This document shows positions 1-8,497 of a stretch of DNA of 37,473 nt, in pieces. The first letter of the stretch is position 1. The number at the start of each line of letters is the position of its first letter. The stretch covers positions 119,947 to 157,419 of the forward strand of contig NVWA01000012.1 in the NCBI GenBank assembly GCA_002746535.1, in the 5' to 3' direction. The notes beneath the pieces are model-generated. The model was given only the letters and a program-made list of their open reading frames with translations, was not told the origin of the DNA and searched no databases. This DNA is from Planctomycetota bacterium. GTDB taxonomy: Bacteria > Planctomycetota > GCA-2746535. The position numbers and the translations under genes were made by a program.

Positions 1-774
1 GTAGAATTTAGTGTGATAGATGGCATAAGCAGTTTGTCGTTGTCGCAAATTGAAGCTGGCCATACAAATTTAACAACGGTCCCGCCTGATCATAATATAC
101 AGCTAATACTGGAAGGGAGATATTCACTCGAAATTGATGGACATCAGTATTCTGTTAAATCTGGGGACATCATTTATTATGAAGCCATGGAAAAGGTTTT
201 TTGGAAGCATAATAATGTGCGAGTTAAATTTTACTCTTTAGTTTTCACTGCTTCGCAATTAGATTCATTACCTTGGGAGAATAGAGTATTCCCAGGCACA
301 GCTAAAATGAAAAAATCATTTCATGAATTATATGCCTGTTCAATTGATGACATGAAAATGCGCAAACCATATGGACTTTATGGGCATCTATTAATTTTGC
401 TCGAAGAAATGTTTTCTCAATACGAAAGTAATAAAAAGGGAGGTGCTAAAAAAGAACTTTGGTGGTCTATTGAAAAAGAATTAAGAAGACAAGAGCTATA
501 CCGAATTACATTATTAGATCTGTGCGATATAGGCGGCTTTAGTAAAGCTACCATTAACCGTTCTTGCAGAAAATGTTTAGGTAAATCGCCCATGGACAGG
601 CTTCGACAAATTCGAATGGAAACGGCCAAAGCATTTTTAATGTACTCCGGCATGAACGTTTCTATGGTAGCTCAGAAGTTAGGTTATGGCCGTATCCATG
701 AATTCTCGCGAGAGTTCAAAGAATACTACAAAATCCCACCGCGATCATATTTATTAAAAAACCAAAACCTCTAG
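1..774 (+). CDS. AraC-family transcriptional regulator, 5' end outside window
   Basis: Cytoplasmic DNA-binding regulator. The frame is open to base 1 with no stop before the first possible start (GTG at 13), so the true start probably lies outside the window. About 130 N-terminal residues form a beta-rich cupin-like sensor, including a stretch reading SVKSGDIIYYEA that resembles the jelly roll of sugar-sensing AraC proteins. The last 95 residues or so form the double helix-turn-helix: the first helix pair lies around ITLLDLCDIGGFSKATINRS, and the second ends with the typical F-K-E-Y-Y-K-I-P-P-R-S-Y. It ends with TAG, which matters for judging the amber codon at 8846. The next gene is 192 bases away behind a weak terminator, so it is probably a separate unit. 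Family assignment is firm; the ligand and targets are unknown. Confidence 0.88.
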   Translation, partial: VEFSVIDGISSLSLSQIEAGHTNLTTVPPDHNIQLILEGRYSLEIDGHQYSVKSGDIIYYEAMEKVFWKHNNVRVKFYSLVFTASQLDSLPWENRVFPGTAKMKKSFHELYACSIDDMKMRKPYGLYGHLLILLEEMFSQYESNKKGGAKKELWWSIEKELRRQELYRITLLDLCDIGGFSKATINRSCRKCLGKSPMDRLRQIRMETAKAFLMYSGMNVSMVAQKLGYGRIHEFSREFKEYYKIPPRSYLLKNQNL

Positions 775-802
775 CCAGAATAGTTTAATATTCTTTTTAA
801 AA

Positions 803-833
803 CCTTTTAAATTTTGTAAAAAGGGCTTTTTTT
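803..833 (+). terminator. Weak hairpin plus T-run after the AraC gene
   Basis: CCTTTT (803-808) pairs with AAAAGG (819-824) across a 10-base loop, and seven T follow at 827-833. The stem is short and AT-rich, so this is a modest intrinsic terminator candidate. Its place 30 bases after the AraC stop fits. Confidence 0.4.
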
Positions 834-908
834 CCTAATTTACTGTTGCGAAAGTCGTTTGATCCTAAGCACACATAAAGACTTGGTGGATTTACAAAAG
901 AATTTTCA

Positions 909-914
909 TATAAT
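909..914 (+). promoter_or_regulatory. Candidate -10 box before the GspL-like gene
   Basis: A consensus TATAAT sits 52 bases before the start at 967. No good -35 is seen at 16-18 bases; TTGGTG at 883-888 is 20 bases away. In such AT-rich DNA a -10 alone is weak evidence. Confidence 0.3.
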
Positions 915-966
915 CCGAGGTTTTTTTCTTATAAGCTATTGTGAAATAGAGGATTAGGTTTTTTAA

Positions 967-2604
967 ATGTCGTCGTTTTTAGGTATTCAACTAACTCCGA
1001 ATAGAATAGAATTTTCTGAAGGGGATAACTTAGATAATGTTAAATTCTTAGGTACGAAAGCTGCGACGGTTTTTACTGAATCTGGCGAATTAACAGAAGA
1101 ATTAAAAAACGCTCTAAAAGATAAGTCTTTAGGTCTTAAAAGAAATTATGAAGGAATCGCCTGTAGTATTTCAACAGGCAAAGATTTTTATCGAAAGATG
1201 ACTTTTCCTTTTGCTCAGGATCAAGTTGAAAAAACGATTCAATTTGAATTTTTTGATGAAATAAAAGAGTCCTTAAAGTCGAGTCCCGATAATTTTTCTT
1301 TTGATTATCAAATTTTAAATACAAATGAAAAGCGAACAACAGCTTTGGGCATGTGTAGCCCTTTAGTTCAGCTTCAATCATTAATTGCTTTTCTTGATAA
1401 AATGGATCTAGATCCAGAAAAGATAATTCCAGAGATCTCAACGGTTCTGTCTTATGTAAAAGCAAAAATTCCACTTGTTGGTTCTGGCAATACGCTGATA
1501 TTGCACACCAGTAATGAAGAAATATTTTTTATCGTTTTAAATCAAGGTGAGCTGGTTGATATTCGTCAAGTTCGTGTTTCGCTTGGTGAGATTCAAAAAG
1601 TTCAATCGGTAAAGACCAATGTGAAAAAAACAAATGACAATGAAAACCTTGTCGCAGTTGAGTCAGAGTACGAAGAAGAGGATGAATTCTATAATATTAC
1701 CTCAATGACAAAAAAAGAATTAGATGATTTAGTTGAAAGTGAAGACAAAGAAGATGATGAACTTGATGCACCTTCGGATCGAAAAATGAATGCCATTAGA
1801 AGATTGTTGGTGCAAATTAAAAGAACGTTATTTTTAATGCAAACGCCTCCTCAAGAGATTTTAATTACAGGAACATATAGTCGTGATGCAGAAGTGATTC
1901 ATGCCTTAAAAGTGTATGGGTTAAGCGTATACGAGCCAGATGAAAACATCGATTTAGAACATGCGGCGTCACTAGGAAGTCTCATCACTTTTTTTGATAA
2001 AGAGACAAAGCAATTAAATTTTAGAACCGGAGATTTAGGATATAAGGGGTTCTTTGAAAAAGTAGTTGGCCCCTTAAACTTTTGTTTGCTATTGTTATTA
2101 GGAATCACAGGGTTGATGATTTTTTCAATTTTGAGTCAAAAAGAAAGAATCTTAATTGAGCGTGGAGTGCATCAGGCCCATTTCCAGCAGGTTTATAAAC
2201 AATTAGATCGCAGGGCGAAAGTAAAAGGTTTAAGCATTGTTAAGACTCACAATCAAATAAAGGCTTTAAATAAAAAGTTGGATTTTGAAGCGAACATACG
2301 TGAAAAAGAGAAGGCACATCCCGTCATATCTTGTTTAGATTTATGGTATGAATATGAAAAACATAAAAATAATGGCTATACCAAAAAGATTGTGTTGGGC
2401 ATAGAGCAATCTATAAAAATAAGGCAGGGAAAAGATGGTGCCGTTTTAAGTATTACAAAAGCACGCATGGCTGGCTTTCAAGAAATCACTAACTTTGTCA
2501 ATCATTTTAAAAAAGGATATTTTGATCTTATTAAAGAAAAGAATTCACAAAATGTAGGTGATGGCGTTACGTTTGATTTTGCAATTACAAGGAAGCATAG
2601 ATGA
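967..2604 (+). CDS. GspL/PilM-like pseudopilus assembly protein
   Basis: Probable inner-membrane assembly protein of a type II secretion or type IV pilus-like machine. Residues 1-360 or so look like the actin-like PilM/GspL cytoplasmic fold, with a late segment on the pattern LLVQIKRTL...ILITGTYSRD...AASLGSLI that matches the end of PilM proteins. One membrane helix lies near 368-392. It is followed by a coiled coil and a small periplasmic alpha/beta domain, as in GspL. At 545 residues it is longer than typical PilM (about 350) or GspL (about 400). Part of the extra length is an acidic low-complexity insert at about 228-270. Its stop overlaps the start of the next gene by 4 bases, as expected for a GspL-GspM or PilN-PilO pair. 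No gspE, gspF or secretin gene is in view. The class is likely; the exact machine is inferred. Confidence 0.72.
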   Translation: MSSFLGIQLTPNRIEFSEGDNLDNVKFLGTKAATVFTESGELTEELKNALKDKSLGLKRNYEGIACSISTGKDFYRKMTFPFAQDQVEKTIQFEFFDEIKESLKSSPDNFSFDYQILNTNEKRTTALGMCSPLVQLQSLIAFLDKMDLDPEKIIPEISTVLSYVKAKIPLVGSGNTLILHTSNEEIFFIVLNQGELVDIRQVRVSLGEIQKVQSVKTNVKKTNDNENLVAVESEYEEEDEFYNITSMTKKELDDLVESEDKEDDELDAPSDRKMNAIRRLLVQIKRTLFLMQTPPQEILITGTYSRDAEVIHALKVYGLSVYEPDENIDLEHAASLGSLITFFDKETKQLNFRTGDLGYKGFFEKVVGPLNFCLLLLLGITGLMIFSILSQKERILIERGVHQAHFQQVYKQLDRRAKVKGLSIVKTHNQIKALNKKLDFEANIREKEKAHPVISCLDLWYEYEKHKNNGYTKKIVLGIEQSIKIRQGKDGAVLSITKARMAGFQEITNFVNHFKKGYFDLIKEKNSQNVGDGVTFDFAITRKHR

Positions 2605-3116
2605 AGTTAAAGTTTTTTTGGCTATTATTATTTCTTACTTTTGGTGCTGGGATTTATATGGTTGTCTTAGGTTTTGACCTGAAGAAAGAAAAACATAAAT
2701 TAAATGGGGCCAAAACTGCCAAAAGAAATATTGAAAAGTGGTCTAAAGAAATTAGTAGGAATAGAGCAAAAATCAATTCACAAAGAAAACTCGGAAATAG
2801 AAAAATAGATATCAATCAAGGGAATATTGCTAACATCTGTTCTAAAAATGGTGCTCAGATGCAATCTTTTAACGCGATCCCTCCCATTGATCGGGATGAA
2901 TACCTTGAAGCCGGTTATACGATAAAAATTAAAAGTGTTTCTAAAAAGAATCTCGCGGTCATTTTTTGGGATATCGAAAACAAGATTCTTGGCAGCAAAA
3001 TAAAATCTGTTCGAATGAGCCGATCCGCAAAAATAAAAAAGTTTTGGAATGTAAGCTTTATCGTTATTAAAAGCATACCCAAATTTGACCAAGAAGAAGC
3101 CAACGAAAATAAATAA
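2601..3116 (+). CDS. GspM/PilO-like small membrane protein
   Basis: A 171-residue protein with one N-terminal membrane helix (residues 4-24), a basic coiled-coil stretch (about 28-65) and a small C-terminal alpha/beta domain. This is the layout of PilO and GspM, the partners of PilN and GspL in the inner-membrane platform. The start overlaps the previous stop (ATGA), implying translational coupling and equal amounts of the two proteins. No sequence motif identifies the family by itself, so the call rests on topology and on the GspL-like neighbour. The protein is strongly basic, with many lysines. Confidence 0.6.
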   Translation: MKLKFFWLLLFLTFGAGIYMVVLGFDLKKEKHKLNGAKTAKRNIEKWSKEISRNRAKINSQRKLGNRKIDINQGNIANICSKNGAQMQSFNAIPPIDRDEYLEAGYTIKIKSVSKKNLAVIFWDIENKILGSKIKSVRMSRSAKIKKFWNVSFIVIKSIPKFDQEEANENK

Positions 3117-3182
3117 AGTGTTCGGCTCAGCTGGAATTGCAAATTAAACTATCTTTAGATCTATCATTGTTATAGGTGCAAT

Positions 3183-3201
3183 AAACCGACCTGTTGGTTT
3201 T
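3183..3201 (+). terminator. Hairpin after the GspL/GspM-like pair
   Basis: AAACCGA (3183-3189) pairs with TTGGTTT (3194-3200), one pair being G-T, around a CCTG loop. Only four T run through the end of the stem before CCC, so the terminator signal is weak. It lies 67 bases after the stop at 3116. Confidence 0.35.
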
Positions 3202-3311
3202 CCCAAATAAAATAAAAGTGTTAATTTTAAGGATTTAGTTTACTTTTTATTTTTTTTGAAATATAATGTTTTAAATATTAAATTAAAATCCTGTTTTAAT
3301 AGGTGGAAACA

Positions 3312-3458
3312 ATGAGTTACTATCATAATTGCCAGACGCTAAAAAACCGTTATCAATGGTTTATGGGTATTGGGATAGAGAATTCGAATTTGTTTCCGGT
3401 CTCTCTTACCCATATCATGCCAGATATCGCGGATTTAGATTTTAGACCAATAAAATAA
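3312..3458 (+). CDS. 48-residue small ORF ahead of the DUF1854 transporter locus
   Basis: No family recognised. ATG at 3312 is preceded by an AGGTGG Shine-Dalgarno at 3301-3306 with a 5-base spacer, and an in-frame TAG at 3300 closes the frame upstream. The peptide starts MSYYHNCQTLKNRYQWF and ends MPDIADLDFRPIK. It is rich in aromatic residues early, has a single cysteine (residue 7), and shows no signal peptide or membrane helix. Its stop codon lies within the first stem arm of a terminator (3457-3483), so a transcript carrying this ORF could end right there. The exporter gene begins 113 bases further on. It may encode a small protein working with the transporter, a precursor peptide, or a regulatory leader; the sequence does not decide. 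Only the ribosome site, terminator and position support it. Confidence 0.5.
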   Translation: MSYYHNCQTLKNRYQWFMGIGIENSNLFPVSLTHIMPDIADLDFRPIK

Positions 3459-3483
3459 TCAGCTTTATCCTGATTGTTTTTTT
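3457..3483 (+). terminator. Intrinsic terminator or attenuator between the small ORF and the ABC gene
   Basis: AATCAG (3457-3462) pairs with CTGATT (3470-3475) around a 7-base loop, followed by G and seven T. The stem starts inside the TAA stop of the 48-codon ORF. It could end an independent short transcript or attenuate read-through into the exporter gene at 3572. Confidence 0.55.
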
Positions 3484-3571
3484 AGTACCAAAAATAAATT
3501 AAAGAATAGCCAAACGATTAGAGTTTTGCTTTAACCGTTAAAATTTTTGTTTTCTATTTAGGAGTATTGTT

Positions 3572-5836
3572 ATGGGTTTAGTTACCCCACATTTTATCGA
3601 TGAGCGTTTAAATTCATTTTTAAGCGAACAGAATGCCGGTGAAAGTGATCGAATCATGGCTGTGGTCTCGTCCTTTTTGCCTGATGCTCAATGTCAAAGC
3701 AATTGGTTTGTATTAACCAAAGAGCGATTGTTAATTGTAGCTGAGATGAATGGCAAATATGAAATTCTGTTTTCTTATATTTTAAAGGATTTGAAGGAGG
3801 TGCGCTCACAAGCTTTAAAAGGTGGTGGCGTCATAATCGTGGAATCGAATGATGTAAAACAAGAAGTTTTTCGATATCCCAATAGTCAAGGTGCCCTTTT
3901 CGGTTCAATTTGTGACTGCATAAAAGGGTTCTTGAATAATGGGCAAGCCTTAACTTTTGAGGACACCCTAAAAGTGGTAATGAAGGAAGAGCTGAATAAA
4001 TTCTGTTCCAAATGCCACAGGCCTAAACTTTCAGATATAAAGGCTTGCCCATTTTGTATCGACCGAAAAAAGGTCGTCTTTCGCATATTAAGTTATGCCA
4101 AACCGTTTTCAGGACAACTAATAATTGTAGTTGTCCTGTTAGCGTTTTCGACATTGCTACAGTTGTTGCCGGCGATAATAACCGGTAAAATTGTCGACAA
4201 AGTACTGGCGCAAGGTCAAGTAGATCTTCTTGTGCCATTACTTTTAGCCTTGGGCGGTTCGATGATTATTCGTACAGCTTTAGGTATCGTGCATGCACGC
4301 ATAAGTGTAGATATAGGCGCAAATGTTACCAATGTCGTGAGGAAAGAGACCTTTGATCATTTACAAAAGTTAGGGCTAAATTTTTTTGATAAACAGAATA
4401 CGGGTTCATTAATGAGTCGCGTGAGTCACGACTCTCAGTCTTTGCAGGGGTTCCTATCTGAAGGAATACAATATACTGTTCATAATTTCTTTTTAATATT
4501 TTTTATTGGCATAACGCTGATATATTTAAATCCAGTTCTAGGATGTTTAATATTACTGCCAACACCATTTGTCGTCTTGATATCTAAACTATCGTGGCGA
4601 AAATTATTTAGTGACTTTAGGCAGTATTCAGATTCAGCGTCCAATCTTACAGCATTTTTATCAGATAGCCTCAATGGTATTAGAGAAGTTAAAACGTCTG
4701 GCCAGGAAGTACGTATGCAAAAACGATTTGCTTTTTGGAGCGATGAGTCAAGAGACAAAATAGTTAAAGCTGAGAAGACTTTGCAATCGTTGATTCCATT
4801 GCTCAATTTGATTATTCAATCTTCATTGATTTTTGTTTGGTATTTCGGATCTAAAGATGTTTTATTTGCACAGCAAAATAACCCCTCTGATTTTTCAATC
4901 GGTGATCTTGTGGCAATGATAGGTCTAATGGGAATTCTTTTTGGTCCTTTACAATTATTGACTCGTTTAAATGATTGGATGACTCGTGCTATAACAGCAG
5001 CAGATCGAATTTTCGAAATTTTGGATGTTGAACCAGATGTCAAAAATCAAGAGGATGCTCAAAATACGAAACGGTTAGTTGGAAAAGTTGTTTTTGATAA
5101 TGTCGTTTTTGGATATGAAAAACACAAGCCTGTTATTAAAACATTATCGCTAGATGTTAAGCCAGGTGAAATGATTGGGCTTGTCGGCAAATCTGGGGTT
5201 GGCAAATCTACCATAATGAAATTGTTAATGCGGCTCTATGAAGTTAATGATGGCTCAATAACAATTGATGGTCGAAACATTAAAGAATATTCTATCGAAA
5301 CACTTCGTGAAAATATTAGTGTTGTCATGCAAGATTCATTTTTATTTAACCGTTCGATTGCGGACAATATTTCATTTGGACATCCTGAAGCGACTAGAAA
5401 AGAAATTATCTTAGCTAGTATTCAAGCAAATGCTCATGAGTTTATCATGAAATCATCTCACGGGTATGATACGATGGTAGGCGAAAGGGGGTTGCGTATG
5501 TCCGGAGGCGAACGACAAAGAATTGCCATTGCGAGAGCATTATTAGGTGATCCGAGGATTCTTATACTTGATGAGGCGACAAGTGCTGTTGATACAGAAA
5601 CAGAGCAGAAAATCCAAAATGCTTTACAGCATTTAATCAAAGGTCGTACAACGTTTGCAATTGCTCACCGCCTTAGCACGTTGAGAAATGCTGACCGATT
5701 GTTTGTTATTGAAGATGGTGTTGTTGTTGAAAGTGGTAGCCACGATGAGTTGGTGAAAAAAGAAGATGGTATCTATAAAAAATTAGTGACGATTCAAACT
5801 GATTGGGCCAAAAAAGTTTTTATTGGAGGAGATTGA
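3572..5836 (+). CDS. PH-like/zinc-ribbon ABC exporter of the DUF1854-associated type
   Basis: Half-size ABC exporter of 754 residues. The start has a clear AGGAG at 3560-3564. Residues 20-125 or so form a beta-rich domain resembling a bacterial PH-like fold (LTKERLLIVAE pattern). A zinc ribbon follows with Cys145, Cys148, Cys159 and Cys162. Six membrane helices fill about 175-455. The ATPase domain has Walker A at 539-547 (GKSGVGKST), signature SGGE at 644-647, a Walker B/D-loop segment ending LILDEATSAVD, and an AIAHRLST switch histidine. No C39 peptidase domain is present, so it should not cleave a leader peptide itself. The next gene, a DUF1854 protein, starts one base after this stop. From memory, ABC genes of this architecture sit beside DUF1854 genes in many bacteria and sometimes in cyanophycin clusters; no cyanophycin gene is seen here. 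Substrate unknown. Confidence 0.88.
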   Translation: MGLVTPHFIDERLNSFLSEQNAGESDRIMAVVSSFLPDAQCQSNWFVLTKERLLIVAEMNGKYEILFSYILKDLKEVRSQALKGGGVIIVESNDVKQEVFRYPNSQGALFGSICDCIKGFLNNGQALTFEDTLKVVMKEELNKFCSKCHRPKLSDIKACPFCIDRKKVVFRILSYAKPFSGQLIIVVVLLAFSTLLQLLPAIITGKIVDKVLAQGQVDLLVPLLLALGGSMIIRTALGIVHARISVDIGANVTNVVRKETFDHLQKLGLNFFDKQNTGSLMSRVSHDSQSLQGFLSEGIQYTVHNFFLIFFIGITLIYLNPVLGCLILLPTPFVVLISKLSWRKLFSDFRQYSDSASNLTAFLSDSLNGIREVKTSGQEVRMQKRFAFWSDESRDKIVKAEKTLQSLIPLLNLIIQSSLIFVWYFGSKDVLFAQQNNPSDFSIGDLVAMIGLMGILFGPLQLLTRLNDWMTRAITAADRIFEILDVEPDVKNQEDAQNTKRLVGKVVFDNVVFGYEKHKPVIKTLSLDVKPGEMIGLVGKSGVGKSTIMKLLMRLYEVNDGSITIDGRNIKEYSIETLRENISVVMQDSFLFNRSIADNISFGHPEATRKEIILASIQANAHEFIMKSSHGYDTMVGERGLRMSGGERQRIAIARALLGDPRILILDEATSAVDTETEQKIQNALQHLIKGRTTFAIAHRLSTLRNADRLFVIEDGVVVESGSHDELVKKEDGIYKKLVTIQTDWAKKVFIGGD
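5825..5830 (+). promoter_or_regulatory. Ribosome site that sets the DUF1854 start
   Basis: GGAGGA lies inside the end of the ABC gene, 7 bases before GTG at 5838. A TTG at 5823 would give a longer reading, but it overlaps this site, so GTG 5838 is the better start. The two genes are probably translationally coupled. Confidence 0.65.
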
Positions 5837-5837
5837 A

Positions 5838-6371
5838 GTGGAAGAAGGATTTGTTGAAACGATTAATGACACGGTGGTCTTTTTAGATCCAAAAAGAGTT
5901 TCTTTTGAGTTTAATGAGAAATTGTTTTTAGTTAAGATGACTTATGAGAACGAAAGCTATGACGGAATCTCTGCTTTACCAGCATTCCCTTTAAGCTCAA
6001 GAAGCGAATTTGTTCATATTTATAAAGGAGCCGATAGCACAAAGTTAAAAGAGTGCGTTGGCTTAATTGAAGATATTAATGAACTTAATGAAGGTAGTTT
6101 TGACGCCTTGTCTAAATCAATTCAGATGTCTTGTATGATGCCTACGATTACAAAGATAAATTTGATTTATGATGAGTATTATAATTTTCATTGGACGGTT
6201 GAGACAGACCGTGGAAATCTCGAATTTAGTATCGGCACGCCTAGAAGGTATGTCTTTCGGGTCTCTAATGGTGCGTTGTTGATTAAGGATCTTAAAGATG
6301 ACTATTATTATATTCCTGACCCGACAAAACTAGATGCTAATTCAAGAAAACAATTATTACCGATTTTATAA
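5838..6371 (+). CDS. DUF1854 family protein, partner of the ABC exporter
   Basis: A 177-residue cytoplasmic protein with no signal peptide. It matches DUF1854 in recalled family pattern: an early segment ending ALPAFPLSS, a G-x-E/D stretch, a middle segment with WTVETDRGNLEF, then a run ending LDANSRKQL. DUF1854 occurs either as the C-terminal part of ABC proteins or as a separate gene next to them, which suggests an accessory or ligand-binding subunit; its biochemistry is not established to my knowledge. GTG at 5838 is preferred because of the ribosome site at 5825. The AraC/cupin gene starts 27 bases later on the same strand, so all three may be cotranscribed. Confidence 0.85.
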   Translation: MEEGFVETINDTVVFLDPKRVSFEFNEKLFLVKMTYENESYDGISALPAFPLSSRSEFVHIYKGADSTKLKECVGLIEDINELNEGSFDALSKSIQMSCMMPTITKINLIYDEYYNFHWTVETDRGNLEFSIGTPRRYVFRVSNGALLIKDLKDDYYYIPDPTKLDANSRKQLLPIL

Positions 6372-6398
6372 TGTTGTACCTTTCTGATAGATAATCTA

Positions 6399-7241
6399 AT
6401 GACTAAGCATAATAAAAAACATGTGTTTTTTGAAGATCTGCACTTTGGTATTCAAAGGTATGAAATTCATAAGCCATGGTCCTACCCAAAACATGGTCAT
6501 GAGGGATATTCTGAATTTTTATACATTTCAAAAGGAGAAATGGTAGTACCACTTTCAGCATCACGTTTGCAGCTTAAAGAAGGCGATCTTGTTTTATTAA
6601 GAGAGTCAGATGTCCATAGTTTAAAAAGCAGTTCTGTTTTATTTTATAATGTGAACTTTCTATATGAAGATTTAATCTCATTAGCAAAGCTCGTGGATTC
6701 TGTTGATGTCGTAAAATCTTTTTATAAATTGGATGTTGCTCCCGTTTTTAAAATAGCGGGATTTGGCAAAATCGAGATTGATAATCAACTTAAACTTTTA
6801 TTTGATTATCAAAGAGACGTGCATGGCAATACATTGTTGATGAAATATTTAATGACATTGTTGGTTGATATTACTAAAGATATTAAATACGAACCTATTT
6901 ATAACGAATCGCCTCCCAAATGGTTTATTGAAACCATCGAGCATATTGAGCATCATATTGTAGAAATTCACAGTGTCTTAGATCTCGCTCATTTGAGTGA
7001 CAAAAGTTCCGAACATCTTTCAAGATCGTTTAAAAAGTTTTTAGGGATGACGCCATCTTCTTATTTAAATCAAATACGTTTGGAAAAAGCATCTCTAAGA
7101 CTAACTTCATCAAATGATGAGATCATTTCTATCAGTATGGATTTTGGATTCCAAAATTTAAATTATTTTTATAAACTGTTCAAAGAAAAGTACGGCATTC
7201 CCCCCAAGGAATATCGTAAAAAAAATGGTCTTAGTTTGTAA
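6399..7241 (+). CDS. AraC-family regulator with N-terminal cupin domain
   Basis: Cytoplasmic regulator of 280 residues. The N-terminal cupin has the H-x-H-E pattern in PKHGHEGYSEFLYISKGEM and a later EGDLVLLRESDVHSL stretch. The AraC double helix-turn-helix covers about 180-275 and ends with the usual K-Y-G-I-P-P-K-E-Y-R. It starts 27 bases after the DUF1854 gene and lacks an obvious Shine-Dalgarno. As the last gene of a likely operon it is a candidate local regulator of the transporter. Regulators of this build usually sense small ligands such as sugars; the ligand here is unknown. Confidence 0.88.
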   Translation: MTKHNKKHVFFEDLHFGIQRYEIHKPWSYPKHGHEGYSEFLYISKGEMVVPLSASRLQLKEGDLVLLRESDVHSLKSSSVLFYNVNFLYEDLISLAKLVDSVDVVKSFYKLDVAPVFKIAGFGKIEIDNQLKLLFDYQRDVHGNTLLMKYLMTLLVDITKDIKYEPIYNESPPKWFIETIEHIEHHIVEIHSVLDLAHLSDKSSEHLSRSFKKFLGMTPSSYLNQIRLEKASLRLTSSNDEIISISMDFGFQNLNYFYKLFKEKYGIPPKEYRKKNGLSL

Positions 7242-7268
7242 ATTAATGAAATCGCCAGCCAAATCATT

Positions 7269-7295
7269 TTGAAATGGTGTATGCTCTAGTATACT
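7269..7295 (+). promoter_or_regulatory. Candidate sigma-70-type promoter before the zinc-ribbon membrane protein
   Basis: TTGAAA (7269-7274) and TATACT (7290-7295) are separated by 15 bases, slightly short. The -10 sits in the small palindrome AGTATACT. It is 60 bases before the start at 7355. Confidence 0.35.
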
Positions 7296-7354
7296 CGTTA
7301 CTTTTTAATACAAATGCTGAGTGTAGAAAATATAATTAAATTGAAAGCCGGTAT

Positions 7355-8377
7355 ATGACTGAAAAGCGAAGAAATACGGGAGTACCTCTAAATATAAGTA
7401 ACTTTAAAAGAGTATCTCCGACGCAGAGATTAAATTTAATCAAGTGCCCTGCATGTGAATATACAAGAAAATTAAAAGAGGTTGCGCCTATTGACGAGTG
7501 TCCTCAATGTGGAATTCATTATACGAAGCATAAAATGGAGTCTGAAGCAGCTTCAATAGAAAATTCAAAAGACATACCTACAGAAATAATCAATAAAACA
7601 CCAAGAGCCGAATCAGAGGGTATTCTGAATAGTGTACCTAAGGTGACTGTTGCTGAACAAGCGATAAGTTCAGAGATTTCTAAAGATGAAAATGATTCTC
7701 GTATGGTTATCGCAGATAAGCTTGATGTCGGAAATTGTTTTGATAATTCTTGGAAAATATATTCGACGAACTTTTTGATGCTAATGGTTACGTCTTTTGT
7801 GGGAACATTTATAATGATATTCTCTCTGTTTATTCTAGCAGGGCCTGTCATGGGTGGGTATGCGTCAATGTTGTTAAGATGCATACGAAGTAAAGAAAAA
7901 AAGATTCGATTTTCAGATATGTTTTCTCAGTTGGATAAATCTGTACCTCTTTGTCTATTATTTTTTGTGCCGCTGTTTTTAGTAATTTTTGGTGTTTTAA
8001 TTCTTCCTCACTTCGTACCTTCAATTGTGCTAGTCTTAATTTATTTTGGTGTCATTATATCTATAGGTATTTTGATTTATCAATATACGTTTATTGAATT
8101 GATAGAACATGACCTTTGGCCTACCGAAAGCATTAAGGGCGGCTTTAGAATATTAATTGAAGGTGGCATTGGTCGAAATATTCTGTTATATTTATCTGTT
8201 TTGGGAATAAGCTCATTAGGTTATTATGATTATATAGGATGGATTCTTAGTTTTATAATAACGCCTCTAGTAAGCTTATTGTATGTTTTTGCCTATTTGC
8301 AAGTAGCGCCACAAGATGATTCTGAGTACTTAAATTTTAAAGCTCATACGCTAGTCGACAACCCAATTCCTAATTAA
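7355..8377 (+). CDS. Zinc-ribbon protein with C-terminal membrane domain
   Basis: A 340-residue protein of unknown function. A short basic start is followed by a zinc ribbon with Cys31, Cys34, Cys49 and Cys52. Residues 60-125 or so are polar and probably disordered. The second half holds hydrophobic segments near 138-165, 195-250 and 272-325, probably five or six helices, resembling DUF4013/DUF975-type glycerophosphoryl-like membrane domains (the pattern G-P-V-M-G-G-Y after the first helix is typical). There is no signal peptide, so the ribbon likely faces the cytoplasm. It stands alone, with a candidate promoter at 7269. The membrane and zinc-binding calls are visible; the family is tentative. 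Confidence 0.68.
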   Translation: MTEKRRNTGVPLNISNFKRVSPTQRLNLIKCPACEYTRKLKEVAPIDECPQCGIHYTKHKMESEAASIENSKDIPTEIINKTPRAESEGILNSVPKVTVAEQAISSEISKDENDSRMVIADKLDVGNCFDNSWKIYSTNFLMLMVTSFVGTFIMIFSLFILAGPVMGGYASMLLRCIRSKEKKIRFSDMFSQLDKSVPLCLLFFVPLFLVIFGVLILPHFVPSIVLVLIYFGVIISIGILIYQYTFIELIEHDLWPTESIKGGFRILIEGGIGRNILLYLSVLGISSLGYYDYIGWILSFIITPLVSLLYVFAYLQVAPQDDSEYLNFKAHTLVDNPIPN

Positions 8378-8497
8378 CGAATATCCAAAAAAAAGATTAA
8401 AAGGATGTCGTCTCTTAGAGTATAAAATTTTAATTGTTCAGTAAACCCTAAAAGACCATAATCTAGGGGCATATTGCATTGTCTTGTCCGTAATGAC

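Noticed and set aside
3572..4080. C39 peptidase domain at the start of the ABC exporter
   Set aside because: The N-terminal part is PH-like plus a four-cysteine ribbon, without the cysteine-histidine pair of C39.
5823..5837. TTG 5823 as start of the DUF1854 protein
   Set aside because: It overlaps the GGAGGA ribosome site that fits GTG 5838.
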